This document shows, one piece after another, positions 1-11,524 of a DNA stretch of 64,000 bases. Made by a program: the position numbers and the translations under genes. The first letter of the stretch is position 1; every line of letters starts with the position of its first letter. The notes under the pieces were generated by a model, which saw only the letters and a program-made list of their open reading frames with translations, had not been told where the DNA came from and did not search any database. Location: positions 6,056,564 to 6,120,563 of the forward strand of contig NC_092706.1 of assembly GCF_964275005.1 (NCBI RefSeq), written 5' to 3'. The DNA is from Diadema setosum. Lineage: Eukaryota > Echinodermata > Echinoidea > Diadematoida > Diadematidae.

Positions 1-265
1 GTAGGATGCGCTTGACTTGAACTATATGTGACGTAAATTTCATTGAAAAATTCCATTCCATTAATGAGATAGGAGTGAAAATGTGTTTTCATATAATGAC
101 GTCATAGTGACGTCACGGTCGACTGATCACTATGATTTTATAAAATTTTTCGTCTTTGGGACATGATACATATATGGTATGAGTTTGAAGTTGATACTCT
201 GAGTACTTTCTGAGTACGTAGATACACAACTTTTGTCCAGAAATAAAGAAAGAAGAAGAAGAAGA
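1..265 (+). repeat. 3' tail of a repeat unit truncated by the window edge
   Basis: Corresponds to the last ~300 bases of the ~2.37 kb unit described at 266-2634 (TGACGTCA doublet, then an AAG-rich run), but lacks the terminal hairpin; the next unit starts straight after the AAG run. Confidence 0.75.
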
Positions 266-2634
266 ACTAGACTTGGAATTTGTCAACACTTACAAATTAG
301 GTGATCCGATCTGTTCGTAAATCAACGATTTGAGTCTCCTGATCCCAATAGGCATGACCATACCGGTTTCATCTGTGTTTAGTGGACATTGGCCGTGTGA
401 TGTTTGGATTCTCATTTAGAAAAGGGAGTCAGACCTGCCATCTATGGTACACAATTCCGTATACACTAACGAAGATACAGAATGAAGTATATTTGACCTT
501 TGACCCACTTTGCACAGACAAGATGGCATCTGAGCAAAAAGTGGTTATTTTGTGAAATGATCCTTGTAACATGGTCTTTACGTGTGCAAAATATGGGAAA
601 GATAGGACATGTATTCATTAAGATACAGGATGATACATTTATGACCTTTGACCCTAATTTACATACCCAAGATGACGTCTGATCAAGTAGTTGTTATTTT
701 ATGAAATAATGTACGTGACATGAACTAAACATGTGCAAAATATGGGGGTGATAAGGCCTGTTTTTCTTGAGTTATTGTAAAGAAAGTTGCAGAAAGAAAG
801 AAATATCTCAATACATCGAAGATAAGTTTTAATTTCAACCACGTTTTTTGACGTGATCCCGACATCGTATGAAAAATGGAGGGCACACTTTCGATAGCCC
901 AAAGTCTCAGCTACAACATATTAAAATCTGGGAGAAATTCACCGAAGCATAAGTGACCTAGTGCTCGATAAAGACTATCATGTCAATTTTCACATCTACA
1001 AAAATTCCCTCCCATAGAGATAACACGTCATAACGAAGATAAAGAAAGAAGTACATATGACCTTTGACCCCACTTTGCACAGCCAAGATGGCATCTGAGC
1101 AAAAAGTGGTTATTTTGTGAAATGATTCTTGTAACATGGTCTTTACGTGTGCAAAATATGGAAAAGATAGGACATGTATTCACCAAGATACAAGATGATA
1201 CATTTATGACCTTTGACCCTAATTTACATACCCAAGATTACGTCTGATCAAGTAGTTGTTATTTTATGAAATAATGTACGTGACATGAACTAAACATGTG
1301 CAAAATATTGGGCTGATAGGGCTTGTTTTTCTTGAGTTTTTGTAAAGAAAGTTGCAAAAAGAAAGGAATATCTCAATACATCGAAGATAAGCTTTAATTT
1401 CAACCAAGTTTTTGTGACGTGATCCCGACACCGTATGAAAAAACGAAGGGCACGTTCACGATAGCGCAAAGTCTCAGCTACAACATATCAAAATCTGGGA
1501 GAAATTCACCGAAGCATAAGTGAGCTAGTGCTCGAAAAAGACAGTCATGTCAATTTTCATTTCCAGAAAAACTGCACTCCCATAGAGATAACACGTAAAC
1601 TGGTCAAATTTGACAAGATTACTTTCAATCCATTTTTACGAGGTGATGCCGTCATCCAATCAAAATGTTGTTATTACATTCATGAAAGTGCATTTAATAA
1701 GCTACAACATACTGAAATCTGGGTGGAAATTGGCAAAGGATAAGTGAGATACGCTCGAGTGAACCTGAAATTTGATGACGTCATTTTGAAAATTTACTTT
1801 TTTAATTTTATTAAGAAATTTGATATCTTTTAATCATTTTTCCAGCATCGCCAACCCATGAATTGACATGTACAACTCATCAGCTTTCAGAATATGTAAA
1901 GAAAATGGGGGGTCACCGTCCATCCTGACGAGTAAAATCGGATTAAACATTGGCAGTTTTTTGGCATTGTTGGACTGTATATCGCCATTGACGCGCGCGC
2001 GGAATTTCAACTTTGACGGGTCCGTATGACGTCATATTGAGTCGGATTGACTTGAAACTTGGTAGAAATATTCCTTGACATTTAAAGCATCCGATAAGTG
2101 TGAAAAAACGGGAAATTTCTATTGCGTATGAGCTGTGCGGGCGTATATGTGCGCGCGCGTACGCGTCCGTCCAATTTTTTCAATTTTTTAAAAAATGCTC
2201 CAAATGTTCTGAAACGTGTGCAAAAAAAATTTGAGCTCGATTTGAGCATACAAATATTTCAACGCGCGCGTACGCGCACGTTTTAAGAGAAAATATGAAT
2301 TTTGATTATATGAGTAGAATGCGCTTGACCTGAAATATATGTGACGTAAATTTCATTGAAAATTTTCATTCCATTAAAGAGATATGATTGAGAATGTGTT
2401 TTCATATAATGACGTCATAGTGACGTCACGGTCGACTAATCACTATGATTTTATTATAAGGATCGTCTTTGGGACATGATACATGTATGGTATAATTTTG
2501 ACATTGATAGGAAGAGGACTTTCCGAGATTAGCGTTACACAACTTTTGCGGAGAAAGAAGAAGAAAAAGAAGAAGAAGAACAAAGAATCAGTACAGATAC
2601 AGAAGGTGATCCGAGAGGATACTCGGATCACCTA
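266..2634 (+). mobile_element. Non-autonomous ~2.37 kb element with hairpin ends, tandem unit 1
   Basis: Begins ACTAGACTTGGAATTTGTCA; a small palindrome (AATTTGTCA/TGACAAATT, here with one mismatch) is followed by TTAGGTGATCCGATC. It ends with AGGTGATCCGAG, a six-base loop, and CTCGGATCACCTA. The left GGTGATCCGA and the right TCGGATCACC are therefore inverted repeats, and the right end is itself a 12-bp-stem hairpin. Inside, a ~566 bp sub-unit is repeated (starts near 494 and 1058), then comes a segment with CG-alternating tracts and four TGACGTCA sites. No long open frame exists, so it is non-autonomous or non-coding. The hairpin-CTAA end resembles Helitron/Helentron 3' ends, but assignment is tentative. 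Confidence 0.75.
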
Positions 2635-5000
2635 ACTAGAGATTGTAATTTGTCATCACTGACAAATTAAGGTGATCCGATCTTTTTTTTAATAAATGAT
2701 TCAAGTCCTGATCGCAATAGGCATGACCATGCAGGTTTCATCTGTGGTCAGAGACATTGGCCGTGTGATGTTTGGATTCTCATTTAGAAAAGGGAGTCAT
2801 ATCTGCTATCTTTGGTACCAAATCTGTATACACTATAACGAAGATACAACAACAAGTACATATGACCTTTGACCCCACTTTGCACAACCTAGATGGCATC
2901 TGAGCAAAAAGTGGTTATTTTGTGAAATGATTCTTGTAACATGATCTTTGCGTGTGCAAAATATGGGAAAGATAAGACATGTATTCACCAAGATACAGGA
3001 TGAAACATTTGTGACCTTTGACCCTAATTTACATACCCAAGATGTTGTCCGATCAAGTAGTTGTTATTTTATGAAATAATGTACGTGACATGAACTAAAC
3101 ATGTGCAAAATATGGGAGTGATAGGGGCTGTTTTTCTTGAGTTATTGCAAAGAAAGTTGCAGAAACATAGAAATATCTCAATACATCGAAGATAAGCTTT
3201 AATTTCAACCAAGTTTTTTAACATGATTCCGACATTGTATGAAGAAAGGAAGGCACACATTCGATAGCGCACAGTCTCAGCTACAACATATTAAAATCGA
3301 GGAGAAATTCACCGAAGGGTAAGTGAGCTAGTGCTCGATAAAGACAATCATGTCAATTTTCACATTCAAAAAAATTCCCTCCCTTAGAGATACCACGTCA
3401 TAACGAAGATAAAGAAAGAAGTACATATGACCTTTGACCCAACTTTGGATAGACAAGATGACATCTGAGCAAGAAGTAGTTATTTGTGAAATGATCCTTG
3501 TAACATGGTCTTTACGTGTGCAAAATATGGGAAAGATAGGACATGTATTCACCAAGATACAGGATGAAACATTTATGACATTTGACCCTAATTTACATAC
3601 CCAAGATGGCGTCTGATCAAGTAGTTGTTATTTTATGAAATAATGTACGTGACATGAACTAAACATGTGCAAAATATGGTGGTGATAGGGTATGTTTTTC
3701 TTGAGTTATTGCATATGAAGTTGCAAAAAGAAAGAAATATTTCAATACATCGAAGATAAACTTTAATTTCAACCAAGTTTTTTGACGTGATCCCGACATT
3801 GTATGAAAAAACGAAGGGCACACTTACGATAGCCCAAAGTCTCCGCTACAACATATCAAAATCTTGTAGAAATTCACTGAAGCATAAGTGAGCTAGTGCT
3901 CGATAAAGATAGTAATGTCAATTTTCATTTCCAGAAAAACTGCACTGCCATAGAGATTACACGTAAACTGGTCAAATCTGACAAGGTTACTTTCAATCCA
4001 TTTTTACGAGGTGATGCCGTCATTAAATCAAGATTGTGTTTTTACATTTATGAAAGAACATTTCATAAGCTACAACATATTGAAATTTGGGTGAAAAATG
4101 GCAAAGGATAAGTGAGATACGCTCGAGTAAACTTGGAATTTGATGACGTCATTTTGAAAATTTACTTTTTTGACTTTATTAAGAAATTTGATATCTTTTA
4201 ATCATTTTGTCAGCATAGCCAACCCATGAAATAACATGTACAACTCATCAGCTTTCAGAATATGTCAAGAAAATGGGGGGTCACCGTCCATCCTGACGAG
4301 TAAAATCCGATTTAAAATTGGCGGTTGTTTGGCATAGTTGCACTGTGTATCCCCATTGACGCACGCGCGGAATTTTGAGTTTGACGGGCCCGTATGACGT
4401 CATATTGAGTCGGATCGACTTGAAACTTGGTAGAAATATTCCTTGACATTTTGGACATCCCATCCGTGTAAAAAAACTGAAAATTTCTATTGCATACTAG
4501 CTGTGCGTGCGAATATGTGCGCGCGCGTACGCGTCCGTCCAATTTTTTCAATTTTTAAAAAAATACTCCAAATGATCTGAAACGTGTGCAAAAAAATTTT
4601 GAGCTCGATTTGAGCATACAAATATTTCAACGCGCGCGTACGCGCGCGTTTTAAGATAAATATGAATTTTTGAGAAAATGAGTAGAACCCGCTTGACTTG
4701 AAATATATGTGACGTAATTTACATTAAAAAATTCCATTATATTTATGAGATTTGCATGAAAATGTGTTTTCATATAATGACGTCATAGTGACGTCACGGT
4801 CGACTGATCACTATGATTTTACTTGCACTGTCGTCTTTGCGACATGATACATATATGGTATAAGTTTGACATTGATAGGCAATGCACTTTCTGAGCTAAC
4901 TCTTGCACAACTTTTGCGGAGAAATAAAGAAATAAAGAAAGAAGAATAAAGAATCAGTACAGATACAGAAGGTGATCCGAGAGGATACTCGGATCACCTA
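2635..5000 (+). mobile_element. Same element, tandem unit 2
   Basis: Starts directly after the terminal CCTA of unit 1 with ACTAGAGATTG and ends at the next hairpin. Internal organisation is the same (sub-units near 2863 and 3428). Head-to-tail joining with no spacer shows tandem amplification rather than independent insertion. Confidence 0.75.
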
Positions 5001-5266
5001 ATAAAGAAAAACTATGTTATTTTATAGAAATTTCAAGGAGAAGCATAAAAAAATCAGGAAAAGATAAAGTAAGGAAAGGGAGATTAAGATTAACTAAAGA
5101 AAAAGAAGGAAAAAAGTGTTTTAAAAAATTTAAAAAAAATATTGGCAGGGGTGAGCCTCGAACCAGGGACCTTAGGGTTACGAGTCGGATGCGCTACGCA
5201 ATGACCTATTTCATTCTCCATAGGCCCTGTGTATTAAGCAAAATGACGCCGCATCAAAGCCTCGTG
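5001..5266. other. Unique A/T-rich segment with tRNA-like sequence, breaking the array
   Basis: Not found in the other units. It is A-rich at the left and carries a tRNA-like stretch in antisense at 5142-5228. It replaces the left ~1.1 kb of the third unit, whose homology resumes near 5267 (TTTCAACCAAGTTTTTCGAC). Confidence 0.6.
5142..5228 (-). tRNA. tRNA-like sequence, probably a pseudogene or SINE head
   Basis: On the minus strand the order is TAGCGCATCCGACTCGTAAC, then CCTAAGGTCCCTGGTTCGAG, then GCTCACCCCTGCCA. This looks like the 3' half of the D arm, an anticodon loop CTCGTAA (anticodon CGT, Thr), and a T-loop GGTTCGA. A CAGGG near 5228 could pair with CCCTG before a CCA. Anticodon and T stems pair imperfectly and the D region is over-long, so a working tRNA gene is unlikely; a tRNA-derived SINE or decayed copy fits better. 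Confidence 0.4.
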
Positions 5267-6498
5267 CCATTTTCAACCAAGTTTTTCGACGTGATGCCGA
5301 CATCGTATGAAAAAATGGAGAGCACACTTAAGATAGCCCAAAGTCTCAGCTACAACATACTAAAATCTGGGAGAAATTCACCGAAGTGTAAGTGAGCTAG
5401 TGCTCGAAAAAGAGAGTCATGTCAATTTTCACTGCCAGGAAAACTGCTCTCCCATAGAGATAACACGTAAACTGGTCAAATTTGACAATGTTACTTTCAA
5501 TCCATTTTTACGAGGTGATGCCGTCATCCAATCAAAATGTTGTAATTATATTAATGAAAGATCATATATTAAGCTACAACATACTGAAATCTGGGTGTAA
5601 ATTGGCAAAGGATAAGTGAGATACGCTCGAGTGAACTTGAAATTTGATGACGTCATTTTGAAAATTTACTTTTTTTACTTTATTAAGAAATTTGATATCT
5701 TTTAATTATTTTGCCAGCATCGCCAACCCATGAAATAACATGTCCAACTCATCAGCTTTCAGAATATGTAAAGAAAATGGGGGGTCACCGTCCATCCTGA
5801 CGAGTAAAATCGGATTTAAAATTGGCGTTTTTTTGGCATCGTTGCACTGTATATCGCCATTGACGCGCGCGCGGAATTTCAACTTTGATTGGCCCGTATG
5901 ACGTCATATTGAGTCGGATTGACTTGAAACTTGGTAGAAATATTCATTGACATTTTAGGCATCCGATAAGTCTAAAAAAACGGGAAATTTTCATTGCTTA
6001 TGAGCTGTGTGTGCGAATATGTGCGCGCGCGTACGCGTCCGTCCAATTTTTTCAATTTTTCAAAAAATGCTCCAAATGGTCTGAAACGTGTGCAAAAAAA
6101 ACTTGAGCTCGATTTGAGCATACAAATATTTCAACGCGCGCGTACGCGCACGTTTTAAGAGAAAATATGAATTTTGAGAATATGAGTAGAATGCGCATAA
6201 CTTGAAATATATGTGACGTAAATTTCATTTAAAAATTCCATTCCATTAATGATATATGATTGAGAATGTGTTTTCATATAATGACGTCATAGTGACGTCA
6301 CGGTCGACTGATCACTTTGATTTTAGTTCGATTGCCGTCTTTGGGAGACGATACATATATGGTATAATTTTGAAATTGATAGGAGGAGCACTTTCTGAGC
6401 TAATCGATACACAACTTTTGAGGAGAAATAAAGAAGAAGAAAAACAAAGAATCCGTACAGATACAGAAGGTGATCCGAGAGGATACTCGGATCACCTA
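5267..6498 (+). mobile_element. Same element, 5'-truncated unit 3
   Basis: Right half of the element, from TTTCAACCAAGTTTTTCGAC through the CG-alternating tracts and the TGACGTCA doublet to the hairpin end CTCGGATCACCTA at 6498. It is followed by two more copies of the terminal 54-bp unit. Confidence 0.7.
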
Positions 6499-6627
6499 AC
6501 AAAGAATCCGTACAGATACAGAAGGTGATCCGAGAGGATACTCGGATCACCTAAAGAAGAAGAAGAAGAAGAACAAAGAATCCGTACAGATACAGAAGGT
6601 GATCCGAGAGGATACTCGGATCACCTA
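6445..6627 (+). repeat. Three copies of a 54-bp terminal hairpin unit
   Basis: Copies at 6445-6498, 6500-6553 and 6574-6627. Each begins CAAAGAATCCGTACAGATAC and ends with the AGGTGATCCGAG/CTCGGATCACCT hairpin plus CTAA-like bases; an AAG run separates the second and third. The copies look identical by eye. Confidence 0.9.
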
Positions 6628-6634
6628 ACAAGTT

Positions 6635-7495
6635 GACATGTGACAATGATGATAACATGTAACGTCTAATAGACAAAGGTAGATCATTGTACAATGTACT
6701 ACCACGATATAAAAATGTACGTTTACAATTTTGAGAATTAGGTTTCGGTAAAATCAATTTCTCACATTGTCTTAGTGCTTAAAGAGTAACCGATTTCTTT
6801 GTAAATAAATTTATCACGTAAATAAGTAGGTGCTATTTCATGAAGAATTGTGTACATCATCGAATAAACATGCCTTGTGCTGCGACTTTGTAAAGTTTCC
6901 CACTTTAGATTATTATGAATTTCACTTATTGATTTATGTTCAGACGACTTTACTTTGAGTATTATCCTGCCTGCTCTGTTTTGTAGTTTCTGTAACGTTT
7001 CTACATGGGCTTTGACTGCTGAGTGCCAGATCATATCACCATAGTCAAAGTGTGGTAAAATTACGGATGCATAGTTGATTCGTTGACGAATCCTCTCACT
7101 CTGCCCAAAAAAACTTATCATCTTACTAATCTTTTTACACAATTGCCCAATATGTAAGTCCCATTTTTTCTGCGAATCAATGATAATGCCTAAATACTTA
7201 AAGCTTTCAACTTGAGATATAAATTTGTTCTTTATTCTTGAGTGTACTATGTTTATGAAGCATATGTTTCGTGCCGATTAACATAGAAACAGTTTTTGAA
7301 CAGTTTGCTTTCAACTTATTATGATTCATCCACACGCTTAATTTCTGTAATTCTTCATTAAGTATATGTTCTATTATTTTGGGATCTCTATTTGAAAAGT
7401 AGATGACAGTGTCGTCTGCATAGAAATGTTTCGAAAATTTTATCAAAGCAGTTTGGCAAATCGTTTATGAGTAACAAAAACAGTTGTATTATTCA
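6635..7495 (-). pseudogene. Broken non-LTR retrotransposon (LINE) reverse-transcriptase 3' part
   Basis: Minus-strand pieces read LFLLLINDLPNCFDK, then HFYADDTVIYFSNRD (the RT catalytic YADD motif), ESFKYLGIIIDSQKKW (thumb), FDYGDMIWHSAVKAHVETLQ, KLQNRAGRIIL and, near 6.7 kb, LYRGSTLYNDLPLSIR, the usual order at the end of CR1/L2/Jockey-like ORF2. Frameshifts are needed near 7435 and 7215 and again near 6760, and nothing upstream of the INDLP motif is present. It is therefore a 5'-truncated, dead copy. Its 3' end abuts the triplicated hairpin units. Confidence 0.85.
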
Positions 7496-8943
7496 AGAAG
7501 ACAAGCAAATCTAATGCTGGCGTTCATCACAGCAAATGTGCAATTCCTTGTACATACCATGGCAGCTAGCTGTCAGACGATCCTCTGAATATGATAGGGT
7601 ACCTTTAGGCTATAAGAACATTGCACACTCAGGAACCAAGATAAAATGCGATTCCTCGCCGGAGTAAAATCACAGGCCCAACTATTAGACAGGCAAGATG
7701 CTCTTCCGCTTTTAAGATTGTTACACTTTTGTATAACTATACCTTGGTCATCGAGAGTGACGCTGGGGCGTTACAGCAGATGGCTGAAGCTGGTTTTCCT
7801 CGATAGAGGTGTTGCTGTCTTTTTACCTTATCTTCTTTGTTCTCGTTTTGCAATAAACAAGAATTTAATTATTTACGAGGTCAGGCGATGGACGAACGAA
7901 GAGTCCCGGAATCTTCGTGATTCTGGTCACGCTATAAGCTCAAGACGAAAACAGAACATCAAACCGGAGGGAGAGTTAGCACGAAGTCTCAGCAATAATA
8001 GATTACTTTTAATACTTAGATGTCGGCAAATCGGGTTTCCAGTTTCCACGCACACCCGTGAAATTAATTTCCCCATCTTTTTATACTGATCGCACGTCAG
8101 GCACGAACGCTGGGAAGAGATGAGGCTGTTTTGTTTTGTTCTGATTCCGCTTCTACTTTTGTTCTTATTGGGTTTATAAGTGAGGCTTTCTCCTTGTACG
8201 AATCATATTTAGAGGAAAAGACTATCTTTTCATAATATGAGTAAGTGTTCTGTTATTATCATTTGAGAGAAAAAAAAGTGATACTTTTCAAAATATTGAA
8301 AGGTAAAAGTTCACTCCATCTTCGAATTGCCTTGTCAAATCAAGTTTCATTACGATCTCATCTACTGATATAGGTCTGTAGGCTTATATAAACATACACA
8401 CATACCTATATTGTATGTTAATCATATATACGTATCTTCCAGAAACGTGGTTATTGGTCATTATCATATGCATATAAACCATAACAGATGATTAAGCTAG
8501 CACGTCATAAAATTCCCCCTGATCTCTATGCAACTCTTCTACTAAATACACATTTGAAAAAGAATTCAAAATTGAATAAACCTATCTTTTGAGTCAGATT
8601 GTGACCATGCTGCAACTTCACAGCTGCTTTCTGTTGTGATGGCAAGGTAGAAATGCAAAATTACCACTCCAAAATATAATCTTGACATTATAATTATGTA
8701 TATTTTCTATGTACAACCCACGTTGAGAATCAATCACATCATGGTTGTTTTGTGTCACAAATGGACAAACAAGTAGTTATGTACATGTATCAAGGCTGTA
8801 TGCATGGTTGTTTTAATGTGTATGTACACAGGTGAACCAGATTAATGGAGAACATTCTATATGATATTAGATATAGTACATACAGGCTGACCAGATCAGC
8901 GGAGAATTTTCTACGTGGTATACAATGTAGCTACAGTAATGCA
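7496..8943. other. Intergenic, no gene recognised
   Basis: AT-rich. A 147-codon open frame on plus (7646-8089) has no recognisable domain and no splice context; it may be chance or an old transposon remnant. Confidence 0.5.
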
Positions 8944-9910
8944 TGTGACAGGAAATACATTATAGCTCACTCAATCTAGAATGATTTAACCCATTCCAGA
9001 AAATTCTAGGAAGCGCTTACATATTTGGCTGAGTGAGGAACTGTCCCTGTAGCCCAATGTGATTGATAGTTAATTTTGGCAATGATGTTATGCACATAGT
9101 TAGGCAGTGAGTCATCCAGGATTCCTGGAATTTGGACTTGCTAGTATGTTCAGGTATGTGGCCCCAGGTTGGAGAAAATTACAGAATGTACTAGAAAGGG
9201 GTGAATGGATAGTATATAAGCCGGAGAAATTCTGAGGTAGGCAGAGTACCCAACACCTCTGCTCTGAGAGTTACGTCACTTCTGGCTCTGAAGCGACTTG
9301 TTATAGTCCGTCCTGTGTTACCTGCTGACCTGCTATACAAATTGTGTTTGTGGAGATAAGGCCTGGGAGACATTTTGCCTGCAGAGAATTAATTTGCCTA
9401 CGTTGGAGATAGACTCCATATTTTAATGTCAACGGACATTGTTACGGCAAAGCTGTGACGGGCTGGATTCCTCGCTGGACATTGTAAAGTGAATCATCAT
9501 TCAACGCATCAACTGGACGTGGTCGTCATAACGTTTGGATTCTACACGTTTCGCTGTGAACATTATACCGTGGACATATATCGCGGATTTTACCCCGGAT
9601 TTATACTGTGGATTAATGCAACCTGTGTCTCTGGAGTTACGTCGGAGGAATCATTCATCGGCACGTCAAGGATTATTCATTTGTGCACCGAACATCGCAT
9701 TTGGACCTTTTCAATTAAAGGATTACCTGATTTCAGACACGTGTAAGTGATTCCATTACCGATTTGTAATTGTTTCTATTGATCATTATTGTACTGATGT
9801 GAAAACCGATTACGAGTCTGTACCCACAATATCACTGTTAATAAACCGCCTGAACATTAGTTGATGGTTTCTTTTGTGCGATCATTCTCAGAGTGATTTT
9901 GGTCGTAACA
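8944..9910 (+). mobile_element. Probable solo LTR
   Basis: The block runs from TGTGACAGG to CGTAACA. It contains a TATA box (GTATATAAG, 9213), a GC-richer transcribed-like part, and a polyadenylation-type AATAAA at about 9840, in the order expected for U3-R-U5. There is no flanking internal retroelement sequence, and I could not find a matching target-site duplication, so the ends are approximate. Confidence 0.45.
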
Positions 9911-11524
9911 TTTGTCTCATTTCCATATTGTTCTTTGTGACTGATTTCACCATTTCGTGAAAACATTTGAACTTAAAGCACTTTTTCACATCTTTTGATA
10001 CATTTTTTTTTTTTTGGTCAGATTTTGATGAAACTTCTTTTTCTATAAAATTGTTTGTTTCGATACTGCTTCTTCTGTGAAGTTACGTTGGATATAAAAC
10101 TATGTTTCACTAGATCTCTTTACTCTCAAGTCTGTAAACGACTTAGCTTCATGTAATAGTACTTGAATTTGGTTCATGAAACTTATCTCTGTTCTATTGC
10201 CGACATATTTTCCACATTCCTTTTGTGCCAGAAACATCACAATCCCCCGCGCTCTCGGAAAATGTAAATTTCGTTGAGATGTTTTCTAGATTCTACATTC
10301 CTAAAACTCCTGAAATCCAAGCCATGTTTGGTTCTGTTGGGACAGAGAGGAATCATTGTAACCCTCTCTCGCTTCCCTACTTTCTGAATATTTTTGTCTG
10401 ACGCAGATAATCTCTCCGAAGTTGAAACACATGTATGAGAAGAGCAAATCCAAGAAATTCATGTCAGTCATTCCCCAAGGTCACCGTGCGGGGGCGCCAA
10501 ACGCTGAAAAATATGATAGCATGTTATCCCCCTTGAGATCAACAGGAAATTAATGCCATGCTATTGGCTTCCATTCTCAAATGAAATAGTCACATTTCCC
10601 AAGATAAGCGTGCTACTTAAACTCACTTTCTGTGAGGATGACACATCATAGAATATGTGTGCATCCATACATTGAGATGCGATAATTATGATCGATATTG
10701 TGGTATTGTATATCAACACAGGCTGTTTTGAGGAGCTCACGTTACAAATGAGCTAATGACATCCGTCTGATGAAACAGTATCTGTTTCATTTTGCATAAA
10801 GTCATTAGACTTATATTTTCATTGAATGAAATCATTTTTTTTCCCCAGAAGCGAAAGTCTCTTTTTGTGATGGAAAATGTTATCATACATTTTAATGTCA
10901 CAAGAAGACTGTGAATCATGACCTTGATGTGAAATGAATATACCTGGAGACCAAGAATTCCAAGCCCCAGGGGATTTGTTGTTATTGTTGTTGTTGTTTG
11001 TTTTGTTTTGTTTTGTTTTTGGGGGGTTTTTTGGCATCGGAGAAAAAAAAAATCACTCTGTCATGTTAAGCCCTAGCACACTAAAACATAGCATGCCAGA
11101 ATGAAATCTTAGAGAGCACTGCCCATACTAAGCTACCCTATTTGACGTTACTTAATCACAATTGTTAGATCAACGCTTTCAATTCTTGCAGAAATACACA
11201 CAAACGTAGCACACACACACACACATACATGCAGAAATTTTGGAATATTTTGCGCTACTTTTGGCTAGCGCGAACGCCAAAACCTGCAAAAATATCTTAA
11301 CAATTTCATCTACACATTTTGAATGGGTTGACAATTGCACAGCACAAATTCAAGAACCTGCAAATATGTTTTTGAGCCACCAAGGGTGAAAAATTTAATC
11401 ATGCAAAAATATTGACTTTCACGGTAAATGTTCATTATATGTCTCTGTTCTTGTCCTCCTATCCGTTTCTGTATCTTGTATTCTTGTATACAGGTACACG
11501 TGCAGTACAATGTATTGCATATTA
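9911..11524. other. Intergenic, AT-rich; short GTT/GTTTT microsatellite
   Basis: No gene or inverted-repeat element seen. A GTT then GTTTT run lies at about 10978-11020 and a CA run at about 11208-11223. Confidence 0.5.

Noticed and set aside
6445..6627. Regularly repeated hairpin units resembling a CRISPR array
   Set aside because: The repeats are 54 bp and nearly abut, without unique spacers; each is the end of a mobile element, and the DNA is eukaryotic.
7646..8089. 147-codon plus-strand open frame
   Set aside because: No recognisable domain, no splice or promoter context, and leucine/arginine-rich text of the kind seen in chance frames.
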